This document shows positions 51,899 through 59,816 of a DNA stretch of 64,000 nt, piece after piece; position 1 is the stretch's first letter; every line of letters begins with the position of its first letter. A program made the position numbers and the translations under genes. A model generated the notes under the pieces. It saw only the letters and a program-made list of their open reading frames with translations. It was not told where the DNA came from and made no database searches. The stretch comes from UBA1163 sp049513055 (GTDB lineage Bacteria; Desulfobacterota; BSN033; UBA1163), in assembly GCA_049513055.1 (NCBI GenBank), contig JBEKWN010000007.1:13747-77746 (forward strand), given 5' to 3'.

Positions 51899-52807
51899 AT
51901 GACAAAAGAAGAAAAGGTCGTCTTCCTCAAGAATCCCAATAGGGTTCTTGAACAACTCATTAAAAACTTCATTAATGAAGCTCAACCAAATCGAAGAACC
52001 CAACTGGACCATGGAATCTATTGGGAAGAACCTTTGATGGGATTTGCGGCGGGAATTGATCCCCTCTTTTTCGAATATAAAACCCTGATCGGCTCCTTTC
52101 ATCTCACTCCAAGAGAAGTCATCTCAGCGGCCTTGAAAGAAAGAGGAAGGGGCCTTCTGTTTACCGAGATCGAACAGATCAGTGTCATCTCATGGGTCCT
52201 TCCCACTTCTGAAGACATTCGCAAAAGTAATCGCCAGGAGAATCAATTTCCATCTAAACTCTGGGCTTATAACAGAGATTTCGGAGAAGCCTGTAATAAC
52301 GCCCTCAGGAAACATGTCATAAACTTTTTGGAGGATTTGGGACATATTACTGTGGCACCCGCCATTCTTCCAACGTTTCAGTTTATTCAGGATGAGAAGG
52401 TGGGCTGGGCGTCTCCATGGTCTGAGCGCCATGTGGCTTATGCCTGCGGTCTTGGGACTTTCAGCCTCAATGATGGTTTTATCACTCCTAAAGGGATGGC
52501 CATGCGAGTTGGTAGTGTCGTGACCCTTCTAAAATTGACACCCAGTGAGAAGAAATATCGCCATTACAGAGAAAACTGTCTTCAGTTTCGGAATGAAAAA
52601 TGTGGAAAGTGCATCAAGAGGTGTCCTGCCGATGCGATTACGGAAAAAGGGCATGATAAGAATAAATGCTATGATTATCTCCGCTCCGAGCCTCTGGTAG
52701 CAAAACGTTCGGAATATGGGTTGAAAAACCCTCCTCCTTCCTGTGGTCTCTGTCAAACCGGGGTCCCCTGTGAATTTGAAATCCCAAGGCCTGACCTGAT
52801 CGCTTAG
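51899..52807 (+). CDS. 4Fe-4S protein related to epoxyqueuosine reductase
   Basis: 302 residues. A C-terminal ferredoxin-like module has CGKCIKRCPADAIT and, further on, CGLCQTGVPCEF. Upstream, GWASPWSERHVAYACGLGTF and SLNDGFITPKGMAMRVGSVV match the region just before the clusters in QueG-like and reductive-dehalogenase-like proteins. It is shorter than QueG (about 350-380), and a cobalamin-binding region cannot be confirmed. Cytoplasmic; function not certain. It follows the IscU-like gene by 13 bases. Confidence 0.7.
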   Translation: MTKEEKVVFLKNPNRVLEQLIKNFINEAQPNRRTQLDHGIYWEEPLMGFAAGIDPLFFEYKTLIGSFHLTPREVISAALKERGRGLLFTEIEQISVISWVLPTSEDIRKSNRQENQFPSKLWAYNRDFGEACNNALRKHVINFLEDLGHITVAPAILPTFQFIQDEKVGWASPWSERHVAYACGLGTFSLNDGFITPKGMAMRVGSVVTLLKLTPSEKKYRHYRENCLQFRNEKCGKCIKRCPADAITEKGHDKNKCYDYLRSEPLVAKRSEYGLKNPPPSCGLCQTGVPCEFEIPRPDLIA

Positions 52808-52864
52808 ATTTAAATATCGTTAACCACCAGAATGACAAAACAGACTCCCGTCTTATGATTTGAC

Positions 52865-52893
52865 TTGACAACCTGTTGGTTTGTTGGCATAAT
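52865..52893 (+). promoter_or_regulatory. Sigma-70 promoter of the arsR redox operon
   Basis: TTGACA (52865-52870), 17 bases, CATAAT (52888-52893). The -10 box lies inside a perfect palindrome (52881-52902). Confidence 0.8.
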
Positions 52894-52902
52894 TGCCAAC
52901 AA
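52881..52902. promoter_or_regulatory. Operator palindrome of the ArsR-family repressor
   Basis: TTGTTGGCA-TAAT-TGCCAACAA, 9-base arms without mismatch, covering the -10 box and abutting the ribosome site of arsR. This is the expected layout for an autoregulated winged-helix repressor. Confidence 0.8.
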
Positions 52903-52916
52903 AGGAGCAGATTGCT

Positions 52917-53234
52917 ATGATAACTTTCGATGAGGCGGAAATAAGGGCCAAAATTGTAAAGGCAATAGCTCATCCTGTTCGCTTAATGGTTATCGAGTTT
53001 TTAAAAAATGGAGAACATTCTTTTTCAGAAATATTTGATTTATTTCAACTTGATAAATCAACGGTATCAAAACATCTGCTTGTCCTGAAAGAATCAGGAA
53101 TAGTTTCTTCCAGAAAAGAAGGGGCAGAGATGATCTATAAGCTTGATGTCCCGTGTATCATCGATTTTTTTGCTTGTATCACGGCAGTCATCGAAAGCAA
53201 TGTGAAAAAGCAGCAAGTATGTTTGTGTAAATAA
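52917..53234 (+). CDS. ArsR-family transcriptional repressor
   Basis: 105 residues from ATG 52917 (AAAGGAG 9 bases upstream; the earlier TTG at 52893 is in the operator). The winged helix is AKIVKAIAHPVRLMVIEFL, FSEIFDLFQLDKSTVSKHLLVLKESG-type sequence and RKEGAEMIYKL. Cysteines at VPCIIDFFACI and a C-terminal QVCLCK could bind a metalloid or react with sulfane sulfur; the classical N-terminal CVC box of ArsR is absent. It probably represses the whole downstream operon from its own promoter. Confidence 0.88.
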   Translation: MITFDEAEIRAKIVKAIAHPVRLMVIEFLKNGEHSFSEIFDLFQLDKSTVSKHLLVLKESGIVSSRKEGAEMIYKLDVPCIIDFFACITAVIESNVKKQQVCLCK

Positions 53235-53271
53235 TTTTTGTGAGAAAAAAAACGAAGGAAGGGGTATTCGA

Positions 53272-53724
53272 GTGAGTAATGATTTTATGGAGGTGACCCA
53301 TGATAAATTTATTTTCAGGGTGAAGAGCAGCTATCTTTACCATCCTGATGAGTGCTGGGTGAAAAGGGATGGCGAGCAGGTTACTGTCGGGATCACCGAC
53401 TTTTTTCAAAAGACGGTTGGCGATGTAATTTTTATAGAGCTTCCAGAGACAGGTACAGAATTAACGAAGGGTGATGAAGCTGGCATGATAGAAACCATTA
53501 AGGTTAATGTGACTCTAATTTCACCGGTAAGTGGAACGATCAAAGAAGTCAACAGTGGACTCGGAGATAACCCGCAGTGGGTAAATACCGAACCCTACGG
53601 CGAAGGGTGGCTCTTCAAGATGGCTCCAAGTGACTGGGAAGCTGATAAAAAAGAGCTTATGGAAGCTCGGGTCTACTTCTTAAGAATGGAAGAGAAGATC
53701 AAGAAGGAGATGGCGAAAGGATAA
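53272..53724 (+). CDS. GcvH-like lipoyl-carrier protein
   Basis: 150 residues starting with GTG (AAGGAAGGGG upstream). The biotinyl/lipoyl fold of glycine-cleavage H protein is clear: YHPDECWVKRDGEQVTVGIT, VIFIELPETGTELTKG, the lipoylation Lys77 in MIETIKVNVTL, and SPVSGTIKEVN. No glycine-cleavage gene is nearby. GcvH-like carriers (LbpA) serve sulfur oxidation through lipoamide in other bacteria, so a thiol-carrier role in this operon is a reasonable guess. A C-terminal helical tail extends it by about 25 residues. Confidence 0.85.
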   Translation: MSNDFMEVTHDKFIFRVKSSYLYHPDECWVKRDGEQVTVGITDFFQKTVGDVIFIELPETGTELTKGDEAGMIETIKVNVTLISPVSGTIKEVNSGLGDNPQWVNTEPYGEGWLFKMAPSDWEADKKELMEARVYFLRMEEKIKKEMAKG

Positions 53725-53747
53725 GCCTTTCATAGGGAGGTTTTGAA

Positions 53748-54161
53748 ATGGAAAAGAAAGTTGTGGTTCTGCCTTGCAGTGGCATTGGAAAAGCCTATGG
53801 TGAGATCGGTCGGCAGGCTGTTTATGAACTTGTCGAAGACCTTCGACCGGATGATGTTACTACGACCTGCTTGGGCCGCCTGATGATCGATGATCCAGAG
53901 GCAAAGGCTCTGGTGCAAAATAAAATTGTCATTACGATTGACGGATGCACCCAAGACTGCGCCCGGAAAACTGTCGAATCATCCGGCAAGAAGGTGGAGT
54001 GTGCCCTGCGGGTCATTGAGGCCTTCAAGAAAAATCGCGATTTAAAACCCGAGGGGATCCTTGAACTGGGCGAGCCTGGTTTCAAATTGGTTCATATCCT
54101 TGCTCAAAGACTAAACGAAGAAGTGGATCGTTTGATGAGAAAGGAGCAACAGAATGTCTGA
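53748..54161 (+). CDS. DGC-domain (putative zinc-binding) protein 1
   Basis: 137 residues. KVVVLPCSGIGKAYGEIGRQA opens the domain, TTTCLGRLM follows, and TIDGCTQDCARK is the Asp-Gly-Cys signature that names it. Four cysteines are positioned to bind zinc. Its role is unknown; the domain recurs in metal and arsenic-type operons. It overlaps the next gene, a paralog, by 8 bases. GGAGG precedes the ATG. Confidence 0.82.
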   Translation: MEKKVVVLPCSGIGKAYGEIGRQAVYELVEDLRPDDVTTTCLGRLMIDDPEAKALVQNKIVITIDGCTQDCARKTVESSGKKVECALRVIEAFKKNRDLKPEGILELGEPGFKLVHILAQRLNEEVDRLMRKEQQNV

Positions 54162-54588
54162 AGAAATCACCCTCGAAGAAATCAAGTACGACAAAGTGGG
54201 TATCATCCCATGTAATGGAGAAGAGATCTGTGAGGGGACCCTGACCCGGTATGCTTCACGGAAAGTCCTTGATAAACTTCGGCCCGGCTGTACGGTAACC
54301 ATCTGCTTACCCCTTTTTATTGCAGGTGACAAAGGGGAACAAAATTTTGCCAAGATATTCCCGACCATCACGGTAGATGGATGTGACAAGCGCTGCAGCC
54401 AACTGAGTACTGAAAGACTGAGCGGCAAGCCCAGCCATTCCATCATCGTATCTGAATTGCTCAAAGCACACGGCATTAAGGTGCCTCAATCGAGACGCAC
54501 CTTAACAAAGAAAGACCAGGTTGCCGTGGATGTAGTGGCCGAAGAAATCGCCAAAAAAGTCGACGAGATCTTGGAAGAAAACTCGTAG
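54154..54588 (+). CDS. DGC-domain (putative zinc-binding) protein 2
   Basis: 144 residues, a paralog of the upstream gene: VGIIPCNGEEICEGTLTRYA, VTICLPLFIAGD and TVDGCDKRCSQLSTERLSGK. The conserved cysteines are at equivalent places, plus an extra one in EEICEG. The tandem pair probably acts as a heterodimer or on two substrates (inference). GGAG lies inside the end of the first gene. Confidence 0.8.
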   Translation: MSEEITLEEIKYDKVGIIPCNGEEICEGTLTRYASRKVLDKLRPGCTVTICLPLFIAGDKGEQNFAKIFPTITVDGCDKRCSQLSTERLSGKPSHSIIVSELLKAHGIKVPQSRRTLTKKDQVAVDVVAEEIAKKVDEILEENS

Positions 54589-54597
54589 GAGAGGAAG

Positions 54598-55023
54598 TTG
54601 CCCACCTACACAAACAAAGTCATCTGGAAAAGAGAACATCTCGGGCATACCTACTGCGGAAATGGGATGGAGATGGATTTTTCCGCACCCCCAGCATTGT
54701 ATGGTCACCCCGATATGATGACACCCGAGGATGCCTATTTAATGGCAATCAATACCTGCGTCCACATGATGGTGCTCTGGGCGGCGGAACGGTTTAAGCT
54801 GGAATTGGTCTCATTGGAGTGCACGGCTGAAGGTGAGGTGGAGGAGTATATTGACAAAACCTCTTGGTTTAAGAAGGTGATTTTGCACCCCAGGATTACG
54901 GTTCGGGGTAGCTCTGAAGGCGTTGTAAAGAGAATGCTTGAAATGGCCAAGAAATATTCCACTATTGCCGAGTCTGTAAAGAGCGAAGTTGCCATTAAAC
55001 CGGAAATTGAGATTGTTAAGTAA
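54598..55023 (+). CDS. OsmC-family thiol peroxidase-like protein
   Basis: 141 residues. The start is a TTG at 54598, set by AGGAGAGGAAG directly upstream; the first ATG is inside the domain. SAPPALYGHPDMMTPEDAYLMA and AINTCVHMMVLWAA show the OsmC fold with the peroxidatic-type Cys in NTC, and LHPRITVRGSS ends it. OsmC proteins reduce organic hydroperoxides with dithiol, often lipoyl, donors; the GcvH-like lipoyl protein of this operon is a candidate donor. A second Cys in GHTYCGNGM is not the usual resolving position. Confidence 0.83.
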   Translation: MPTYTNKVIWKREHLGHTYCGNGMEMDFSAPPALYGHPDMMTPEDAYLMAINTCVHMMVLWAAERFKLELVSLECTAEGEVEEYIDKTSWFKKVILHPRITVRGSSEGVVKRMLEMAKKYSTIAESVKSEVAIKPEIEIVK

Positions 55024-55061
55024 GATTTTATTACACACACTCTATTAAAGGAGGAGCCAAA

Positions 55062-55400
55062 ATGAAGGAAGCTAAGGCTGTTGTCTTTGGCACCAATGCA
55101 CCGCTTCCAGCTTGCGGTTGAACTACTTCTTCGACGGCTGCAGGTGGTGGCCCGCCAAAGACGATGAAGGAGGCAGCTGAAAATTTGGGAAGTTACTTGT
55201 CGGAGAAATTTGGTGACGCCATAAAATTCTTGTACGTGGATGTGAAGAGCGACGAGATGAAGAATTATCCGGACATTGCAGCCATCCTGAGCAAAGTGAA
55301 CCTACCGCTCATCGTTATAGACGGCAAACCCAGATTTCATGGCGGCATAACCATGAGTAAGGTTGAAAAGTTGGTGAATGAGCTTTTGGCAAAAATTTAG
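55062..55400 (+). CDS. Thioredoxin-like selenoprotein with in-frame UGA (CGU motif)
   Basis: The ATG at 55062 has an excellent AAAGGAGGAG ribosome site. Nineteen codons later TGA (55119-55121) stands in frame, after which the same frame runs open to TAG at 55398. The 112-residue product reads MKEAKAVVFGTNAPLPACG-U-TTSSTAAGGG..., i.e. Cys18-Gly-Sec20 at the position of a redox active site, then a thioredoxin-like fold (FLYVDVKSDEMKNYPDIAAI, VNLPLIVIDGKPRFHGGI). A GC-rich hairpin with GGU in its loop lies about 14-35 bases after the UGA (55135-55154), as in bacterial SECIS elements. A sequence-only caller would split it at the UGA. Neighbours are OsmC and thioredoxin genes. Confidence 0.83.
55122..55156 (+). 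promoter_or_regulatory. Candidate bacterial SECIS element
   Basis: Downstream of the UGA, CGGC (55135-55138) can pair with GCC-bulged C-G (55150-55154) around the loop TGCAGGTGGTG. The GGT lies 22-24 bases after the UGA, inside the usual distance for SelB-binding loops. Only a rough hand fold. Confidence 0.5.
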
Positions 55401-55465
55401 TTCATCCCTTTCACTTTTACCGTTATGAAGTTACATGTTCCGAGGATAGGAGTTCAGGAGGGGGT

Positions 55466-55960
55466 ATGGTTGAAAAGGACTACCGACTCGTCCTCATTGG
55501 AAACACACAGGTGGGTCTAATCGGGCTTAAAGAGATCTTCGAGGAGCTCAAAAGCCAAAGGGAAAAAACCGAATCGGTTTTAAAAGAGTTGTTGGCGGAG
55601 AAGGCGGCAAAGAAAAATTATATTCCCGATTCCATAAAAGAAGAATACATAAAAGCCCTCTTCAGGGAATTTAAAAAATTCTTGGGCGAAAAGGTAGAAG
55701 AGGAGAGAGGAGAGTTCCTTGAAGTCATCATCCTCGGTGCGGGTTGTTATGCCTGCAACCAACTGGAGAAGGATATTTTGGATGTACTTTCCAAAACAGG
55801 AATCAAGGCAGGCCTGAATCATATCACTGACCCCGGCCTGATAGCTCAATATGGTATCCTTGCCCTACCTGGGCTCATCATTAATGGAAAGGTGAAATCC
55901 AAAGGCACCATCCCGTCGAAATCAACGATCAAAAAATGGCTGGAGGAAGAGAAGGGGTGA
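55466..55960 (+). CDS. Thioredoxin-fold protein with N-terminal helical extension
   Basis: 164 residues. The first 80 or so residues are charged and helical (LIGLKEIFEELKSQREKTES...KFLGEKVEEERG). The C-terminal domain has the redox pair Cys94/Cys97 in GAGCYACNQLEKDI and the cis-Pro turn ALPGLIINGKVKSKG, as in the redox-active disulfide proteins of arsenic-type operons. A cytoplasmic dithiol carrier, likely passing electrons to or from the DsbD-like gene next to it. Confidence 0.82.
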   Translation: MVEKDYRLVLIGNTQVGLIGLKEIFEELKSQREKTESVLKELLAEKAAKKNYIPDSIKEEYIKALFREFKKFLGEKVEEERGEFLEVIILGAGCYACNQLEKDILDVLSKTGIKAGLNHITDPGLIAQYGILALPGLIINGKVKSKGTIPSKSTIKKWLEEEKG

Positions 55961-55987
55961 AGTATTGAAACTCCTTAAGCTAAACAA

Positions 55988-57580
55988 ATGTTGAAAAAGT
56001 ATCTTAAAAAGGTCGGGCTGGTTTATTTTCTATTTATCCTCTTGGGGATTTTATACCTTCCCCTATTAGGGGGTAATCTGGCTTCCTCCCAATCCCCTTC
56101 TTCTATTCAAATCTATTTCTTCTATACAGAGGATTGCCAGCCCTGTCAGGTCATTCTCCAAAGCTACCTCCCAACACTGAAAACTATGTTCCCTACCCTT
56201 GAGATTAAAACTTTCGATGTTGGCAACTCAGCCTATTATGAAGCGCTGACCAAACTGGAGAAAAAGTTTGGCCGTACAGGAAATGAACTCCCTATCATTT
56301 TCATCGGAGATCAAATGCTCTCAGGAGAGATGGAGATCATGGAGAAATTGAATCCCCTCCTCCTCGAGGTTCAGGCTAAAGGAGGCGCCTCCCCTCCGCC
56401 TATTGAAATCTCATCTGTGGCCAAACCTTCCCTAAAAGGTTTTACAATGGATCTCGCCTATTTTTATCAGAAGGGATGCCCAAAATGTGATCGGGCAAAC
56501 ATCCTATTAAAACATCTCTTAAAAAAATATCCAAGACTAAACATCAAAGAGATTGACCTCAATACCCCTGATGGAAAGCGTTTAAATGAAACCTTCTCAA
56601 ATCGACTTAACCTCCTGATGGAGAAACGTTTGATCGCACCGAGCATCTTTATCGGAAGTCATTATCTGTCTCCAGAAGAGATTACTTTATCCAAAGTGGA
56701 GGCATTGATTCTGAAATATGAGGAAGTCAGTGCGGGTGTTAATATTGGTGATAATAAATTAATTAAACCAACCCCATCACTATCACCAACACAAGAAGAA
56801 TTAAAAAAAGCAGATGAGACCATTGTAGAACGCTTTAAATCCTTTGGAGTCTTAGCCATCCTTTTGGCAGGTTTGATTGAAGGATTAAATCCTTGTGCCT
56901 TAGCCACTCTAATCTTTTTCATCTCCTATCTCACCATGATTGGCCGAAAACGAAAAGAGATCTTTATGGTAGGAATGGGTTTTTCAGGAAGTAGCTTTGT
57001 TACCCACTTATTGCTTGGCTTTGGGATCCTCAGTTTCATCCAACATTTCTCATTTTTCCCTTTATTTTCTCGGGTCGTTTACTTTATCACTTTTGTAATT
57101 TCCTTTTTCCTTGGGATTTTCAGCTTTTACGATTACATCCAGTTGAAGAGAGGACGGTCTTCTAAGATGAAACTCCAGGTTCCGAATTTTTTAAAAAAGA
57201 GGATTCACCGTATCATTCGGGCAAGAGCCGGTGAGTTAGAGGAGGATCAGAGAGGTCAATCTGGTCGTTTCTTGCTTGCTTCTGTCTTTATCGGTTTCAT
57301 CGTCACCCTCTTACAATCTACTTGTACAAGCCAGGTTTATCTCCCCACGCTTCTTTTTGTCACGAATATTCCCTCCCTGAAGGAAAGTGCTGTTCTGTAT
57401 CTCATTTTGTATAATTTAATTTATATCCTCCCATTATTTGTCATCTTTGGTATCGTCTACTGGGGAGTTACTTCTGAGCAATTGGTTTATTTTCTTCAAA
57501 AAAGGGCTTCCACCATTAAACTCCTCACCGCCTTTTTCTTCTTTGCCCTGGCAGGGATATTGATTTTGAGCTTGATATAA
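55988..57580 (+). CDS. Double-thioredoxin DsbD/CcdA-type membrane electron carrier
   Basis: 530 residues. After a signal anchor come two thioredoxin-like domains, with Cys50-QP-Cys53 (TEDCQPCQVIL) and Cys164-PK-Cys167 (KGCPKCDRANI), then six transmembrane helices of the CcdA/DsbD kind, with the conserved cysteines Cys303 in GLNPCALATL and Cys446 in LLQSTCTSQVYLP. Such proteins move electrons from cytoplasmic thioredoxin to periplasmic thiols. Here the two extra N-terminal domains face the periplasm. The order of domains (Trx-Trx-CcdA) differs from classical DsbD (alpha-TM-gamma). Confidence 0.85.
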   Translation: MLKKYLKKVGLVYFLFILLGILYLPLLGGNLASSQSPSSIQIYFFYTEDCQPCQVILQSYLPTLKTMFPTLEIKTFDVGNSAYYEALTKLEKKFGRTGNELPIIFIGDQMLSGEMEIMEKLNPLLLEVQAKGGASPPPIEISSVAKPSLKGFTMDLAYFYQKGCPKCDRANILLKHLLKKYPRLNIKEIDLNTPDGKRLNETFSNRLNLLMEKRLIAPSIFIGSHYLSPEEITLSKVEALILKYEEVSAGVNIGDNKLIKPTPSLSPTQEELKKADETIVERFKSFGVLAILLAGLIEGLNPCALATLIFFISYLTMIGRKRKEIFMVGMGFSGSSFVTHLLLGFGILSFIQHFSFFPLFSRVVYFITFVISFFLGIFSFYDYIQLKRGRSSKMKLQVPNFLKKRIHRIIRARAGELEEDQRGQSGRFLLASVFIGFIVTLLQSTCTSQVYLPTLLFVTNIPSLKESAVLYLILYNLIYILPLFVIFGIVYWGVTSEQLVYFLQKRASTIKLLTAFFFFALAGILILSLI

Positions 57581-57589
57581 GTCATAAAG

Positions 57590-58144
57590 ATGCTGCTCGA
57601 ATCCTATAAAATTACCCGTACCCTTCCTTGCCTGGCCGATCCAGAGAAGATCCGGGTGATCGCTGAAGTATCGGGGGAGATTTATGAAGTTCTCCCTTAT
57701 CTGAATGCCATCTTGAAAGGATGTATCTATAATCATCCGGCTTTGACATTAACTATCAAAAAGGACGGAAAATTGTTTACCCTGCATGCGCACCATATTA
57801 CCTTAGCCAAAATCGAAGACGAGAAAGAGGCCGAGGAGATTCTGAAATGGTTGAAGAATCTGATCAACGAAACTTACGAGAATCGAGATCGAATCGAGCC
57901 CAACTTTTCTAAAGGTGCGGAGCTGAAGGCATTGGATATTTACAGACTCCTCCCCGGCACAAGTTGTAAAAAGTGTGGAGAATTGACCTGCCTTGCCTTT
58001 GCTGTCAAATTGGTGGGCCAGGAGATTGAAATTGGGAAATGTGTCCCTCTCTTTTCAGAAGAATATCAAGAGAAGCGTAACGTCCTGCTTGAACTTCTCC
58101 ATGCGGCAGGACACGATGTCCCTTCGGTGTCTCCTGGGAGTTGA
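57590..58144 (+). CDS. Fe-S domain protein 1 (CdhD/AcsC-type 4Fe-4S motif)
   Basis: 184 residues. The N-terminal part is a novel alpha/beta domain (VIAEVSGEIYEVLPYLNAIL, HHITLAKIEDEKEAEEIL). At about 124-155 is a cluster motif, Cys-x2-Cys-x4-Cys-x16-Cys (SCKKCGELTCLAF...KC), as in the small 4Fe-4S domain of corrinoid Fe-S proteins and RnfB. It is probably cytoplasmic. Its role is unknown; the cluster may receive or give electrons in the operon. A paralog follows directly. Confidence 0.78.
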   Translation: MLLESYKITRTLPCLADPEKIRVIAEVSGEIYEVLPYLNAILKGCIYNHPALTLTIKKDGKLFTLHAHHITLAKIEDEKEAEEILKWLKNLINETYENRDRIEPNFSKGAELKALDIYRLLPGTSCKKCGELTCLAFAVKLVGQEIEIGKCVPLFSEEYQEKRNVLLELLHAAGHDVPSVSPGS

Positions 58145-58157
58145 AAAAATAGGAAAC

Positions 58158-58685
58158 ATGTTCATTAAAGACTATCAATTAAGGATCGTTCTCTCAGATT
58201 GTAATCCTTCGTCCCAGAAGGTAAATGCGATTGCTGATCTTTCTGAGGATATCAGCGAGATGCTCCCCTATCTCAATACGGCCCTCAAAGGACTCCAGTA
58301 TTTCGAAGAAGAAAAAATCCTGACCGTAAAGAGAGGAGGACGGCTTATTACATTTCGGCCCCGACAGATTGCGTTGACAAAGCTTGAAGATGAAAATGAG
58401 GCCAGAATGGTCATGGAAGAGCTGAAACAGATTCTGAACGAAACCTATGTCAATAAGGACCATATTAAACCTACTTATACCACCAGACAGGTTTTACGAC
58501 CCCTTGAGGTCTTTAAACTTCTTCCGGGCGGAAACTGTAAAGAATGCGGCGAGATCACCTGCATGGCTTTTGCCCTGAAACTGGTTAACAACGAATTAGA
58601 GTTGCAAAAATGTCCAATATTATTTACAAAAGAGTTTGAAACAAACCGTCTTAAAATAATGAAAGGAGTTGGCTTAAATGAATAA
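58158..58685 (+). CDS. Fe-S domain protein 2 (paralog)
   Basis: About 175 residues from ATG 58158 (AGGAAAC ribosome site). It has the same two-part design as its neighbour: DLSEDISEMLPYLNTALKG and IALTKLEDENEARMVMEEL, then NCKECGEITCMAFALKLV with a distal Cys. The two share INETY, LLPG and CGE-TC landmarks, so they arose by tandem duplication. The last 8 bases overlap the next gene. Confidence 0.78.
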   Translation: MFIKDYQLRIVLSDCNPSSQKVNAIADLSEDISEMLPYLNTALKGLQYFEEEKILTVKRGGRLITFRPRQIALTKLEDENEARMVMEELKQILNETYVNKDHIKPTYTTRQVLRPLEVFKLLPGGNCKECGEITCMAFALKLVNNELELQKCPILFTKEFETNRLKIMKGVGLNE

Positions 58686-59631
58686 CACGGGTGAAGAACA
58701 ATCCACTGAATCTAAGGGAGGGATGATGAAACGAAAAACCATTATTTTGGGGGCCATCGCAATCGTTGTATTGGCAGGGGCCTTCCTTTTTTACTTTTTC
58801 TATCTCCAAAATCCAAGCCGCCAAGTTCTTGCTCGGGTCAATGATGAAAAAATCACGGTAGACCTATTCAACAAAGAGCTTGCTAAAGTGGAGCCCCCTT
58901 TAATCAGAGATATGTTTCGGGAGGAACCCAATAATCTTCTCGAAAGAATCGTCGTCAAGACAATCCTTTTACAAGAGGCAAAAAAGCAGGGTTTATCGGC
59001 TCCGGTTAAAACCTTTAAGGATGCAGCAAAGAATCCTCTTTCACCTGAGGAGTCCATGATCGTCGAGTTTATTGGGAAAAAGTTCTCTTCTCCGCTAGAG
59101 GTAACACGCGAGGAGGTCGAAGGATTCTATAAGATGTATAAGGATCGAATGGAGGGGAAACCCCTAAAAGAGGTGGCTCCGGCGATTGAACAGTATATCC
59201 GGGAAGCCAAGCAACAAGAAGCATTGAAGCAGTTTATAGAGGAGCTTCGAAAAAATGCCAAGGTTGACATCAACCAGGACCGGTTACAAAAAATTACAGC
59301 CAAACCACCTGAAATGAATACCGAGGATGATCTGAAGCAGGCTCTCACAAGTGGGAAACCAATCCTGGTGGATTTTGGAGCGAATTCTTGCCTCCCCTGC
59401 CGCCAGATGAGGCCTGTTCTTAAGGAAATTGGTACTGAATATTCGGAAAAGGCAAAAGTTCTGGTCATTGATGTTTACAAAAATCAGAATCTTGCCCGGG
59501 AGTATAAAGTTCTCATGCTCCCTACTCTGGTCTTCTTTGATTCAAAGGGAAAAGAAGTTTTCAGACATGTAGGGATACTGGAAAAAGAAAAGATTGTCGC
59601 GAAGTTCAAAGAGATCGGAATGAGCACTTGA
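58678..59631 (+). CDS. Membrane-anchored SurA-like / thioredoxin fusion protein
   Basis: 317 residues. A signal anchor (KTIILGAIAIVVLAGAFLFY) is followed by a SurA/PpiC-type N-terminal chaperone helix domain (VLARVNDEKITVDLFNKELA, LLERIVVKTILLQEA), then a thioredoxin domain with Cys238-LP-Cys241 (GANSCLPCRQMRPVL) and MLPTLVFFDSKGKE. It sits on the periplasmic face and is a natural partner of the DsbD-like carrier: a foldase plus disulfide reductase/isomerase. A second start at 58723 would leave the anchor. AAAGGAG precedes the ATG. Last gene of the operon before a repeat-rich gap. Confidence 0.8.
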   Translation: MNNTGEEQSTESKGGMMKRKTIILGAIAIVVLAGAFLFYFFYLQNPSRQVLARVNDEKITVDLFNKELAKVEPPLIRDMFREEPNNLLERIVVKTILLQEAKKQGLSAPVKTFKDAAKNPLSPEESMIVEFIGKKFSSPLEVTREEVEGFYKMYKDRMEGKPLKEVAPAIEQYIREAKQQEALKQFIEELRKNAKVDINQDRLQKITAKPPEMNTEDDLKQALTSGKPILVDFGANSCLPCRQMRPVLKEIGTEYSEKAKVLVIDVYKNQNLAREYKVLMLPTLVFFDSKGKEVFRHVGILEKEKIVAKFKEIGMST

Positions 59632-59654
59632 TCATTGATAACTGCATAACAAAT

Positions 59655-59790
59655 GGCCTATCAGCTTGTCATTCTCGCATAAGCGGGAATCCAGAAAAAG
59701 GAATTAGCACTGGGTTCCTGCTCCCCGCTTCCGCGGGGACAAGTTTACCCCTGCGAAGGCAGGGGCAGGAACGACATGGATAACAGCTTG
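59655..59790. repeat. CGGGAATCC-type palindromic repeat
   Basis: GTCATTCTCGCATAAGCGGG, TCCTGCTCCCCGCTTCCGCGG and TGCGAAGGCAGGGGCAGGAACGACA are typical degenerate hairpin elements of environmental Desulfobacterota and Nitrospirota. They sit between the redox operon and acr3. Confidence 0.55.
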
Positions 59791-59816
59791 CATAGGACAT
59801 TAGTTTTACATGAATC

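Noticed and set aside
54598..55023. OsmC gene as a second selenoprotein
   Set aside because: No in-frame UGA is present; its conserved position holds Cys.
55164..55400. Separate 78-codon gene starting at the internal ATG
   Set aside because: It has a weaker context than the upstream ATG at 55062 and would lack the Cys-Gly-Sec active site; the whole is better read as one selenoprotein.
57993..58157. N-terminal extension of the second Fe-S protein overlapping the first
   Set aside because: The extension is in a shadow frame of the first Fe-S gene; ATG 58158 has a ribosome site and matches the paralog's start.
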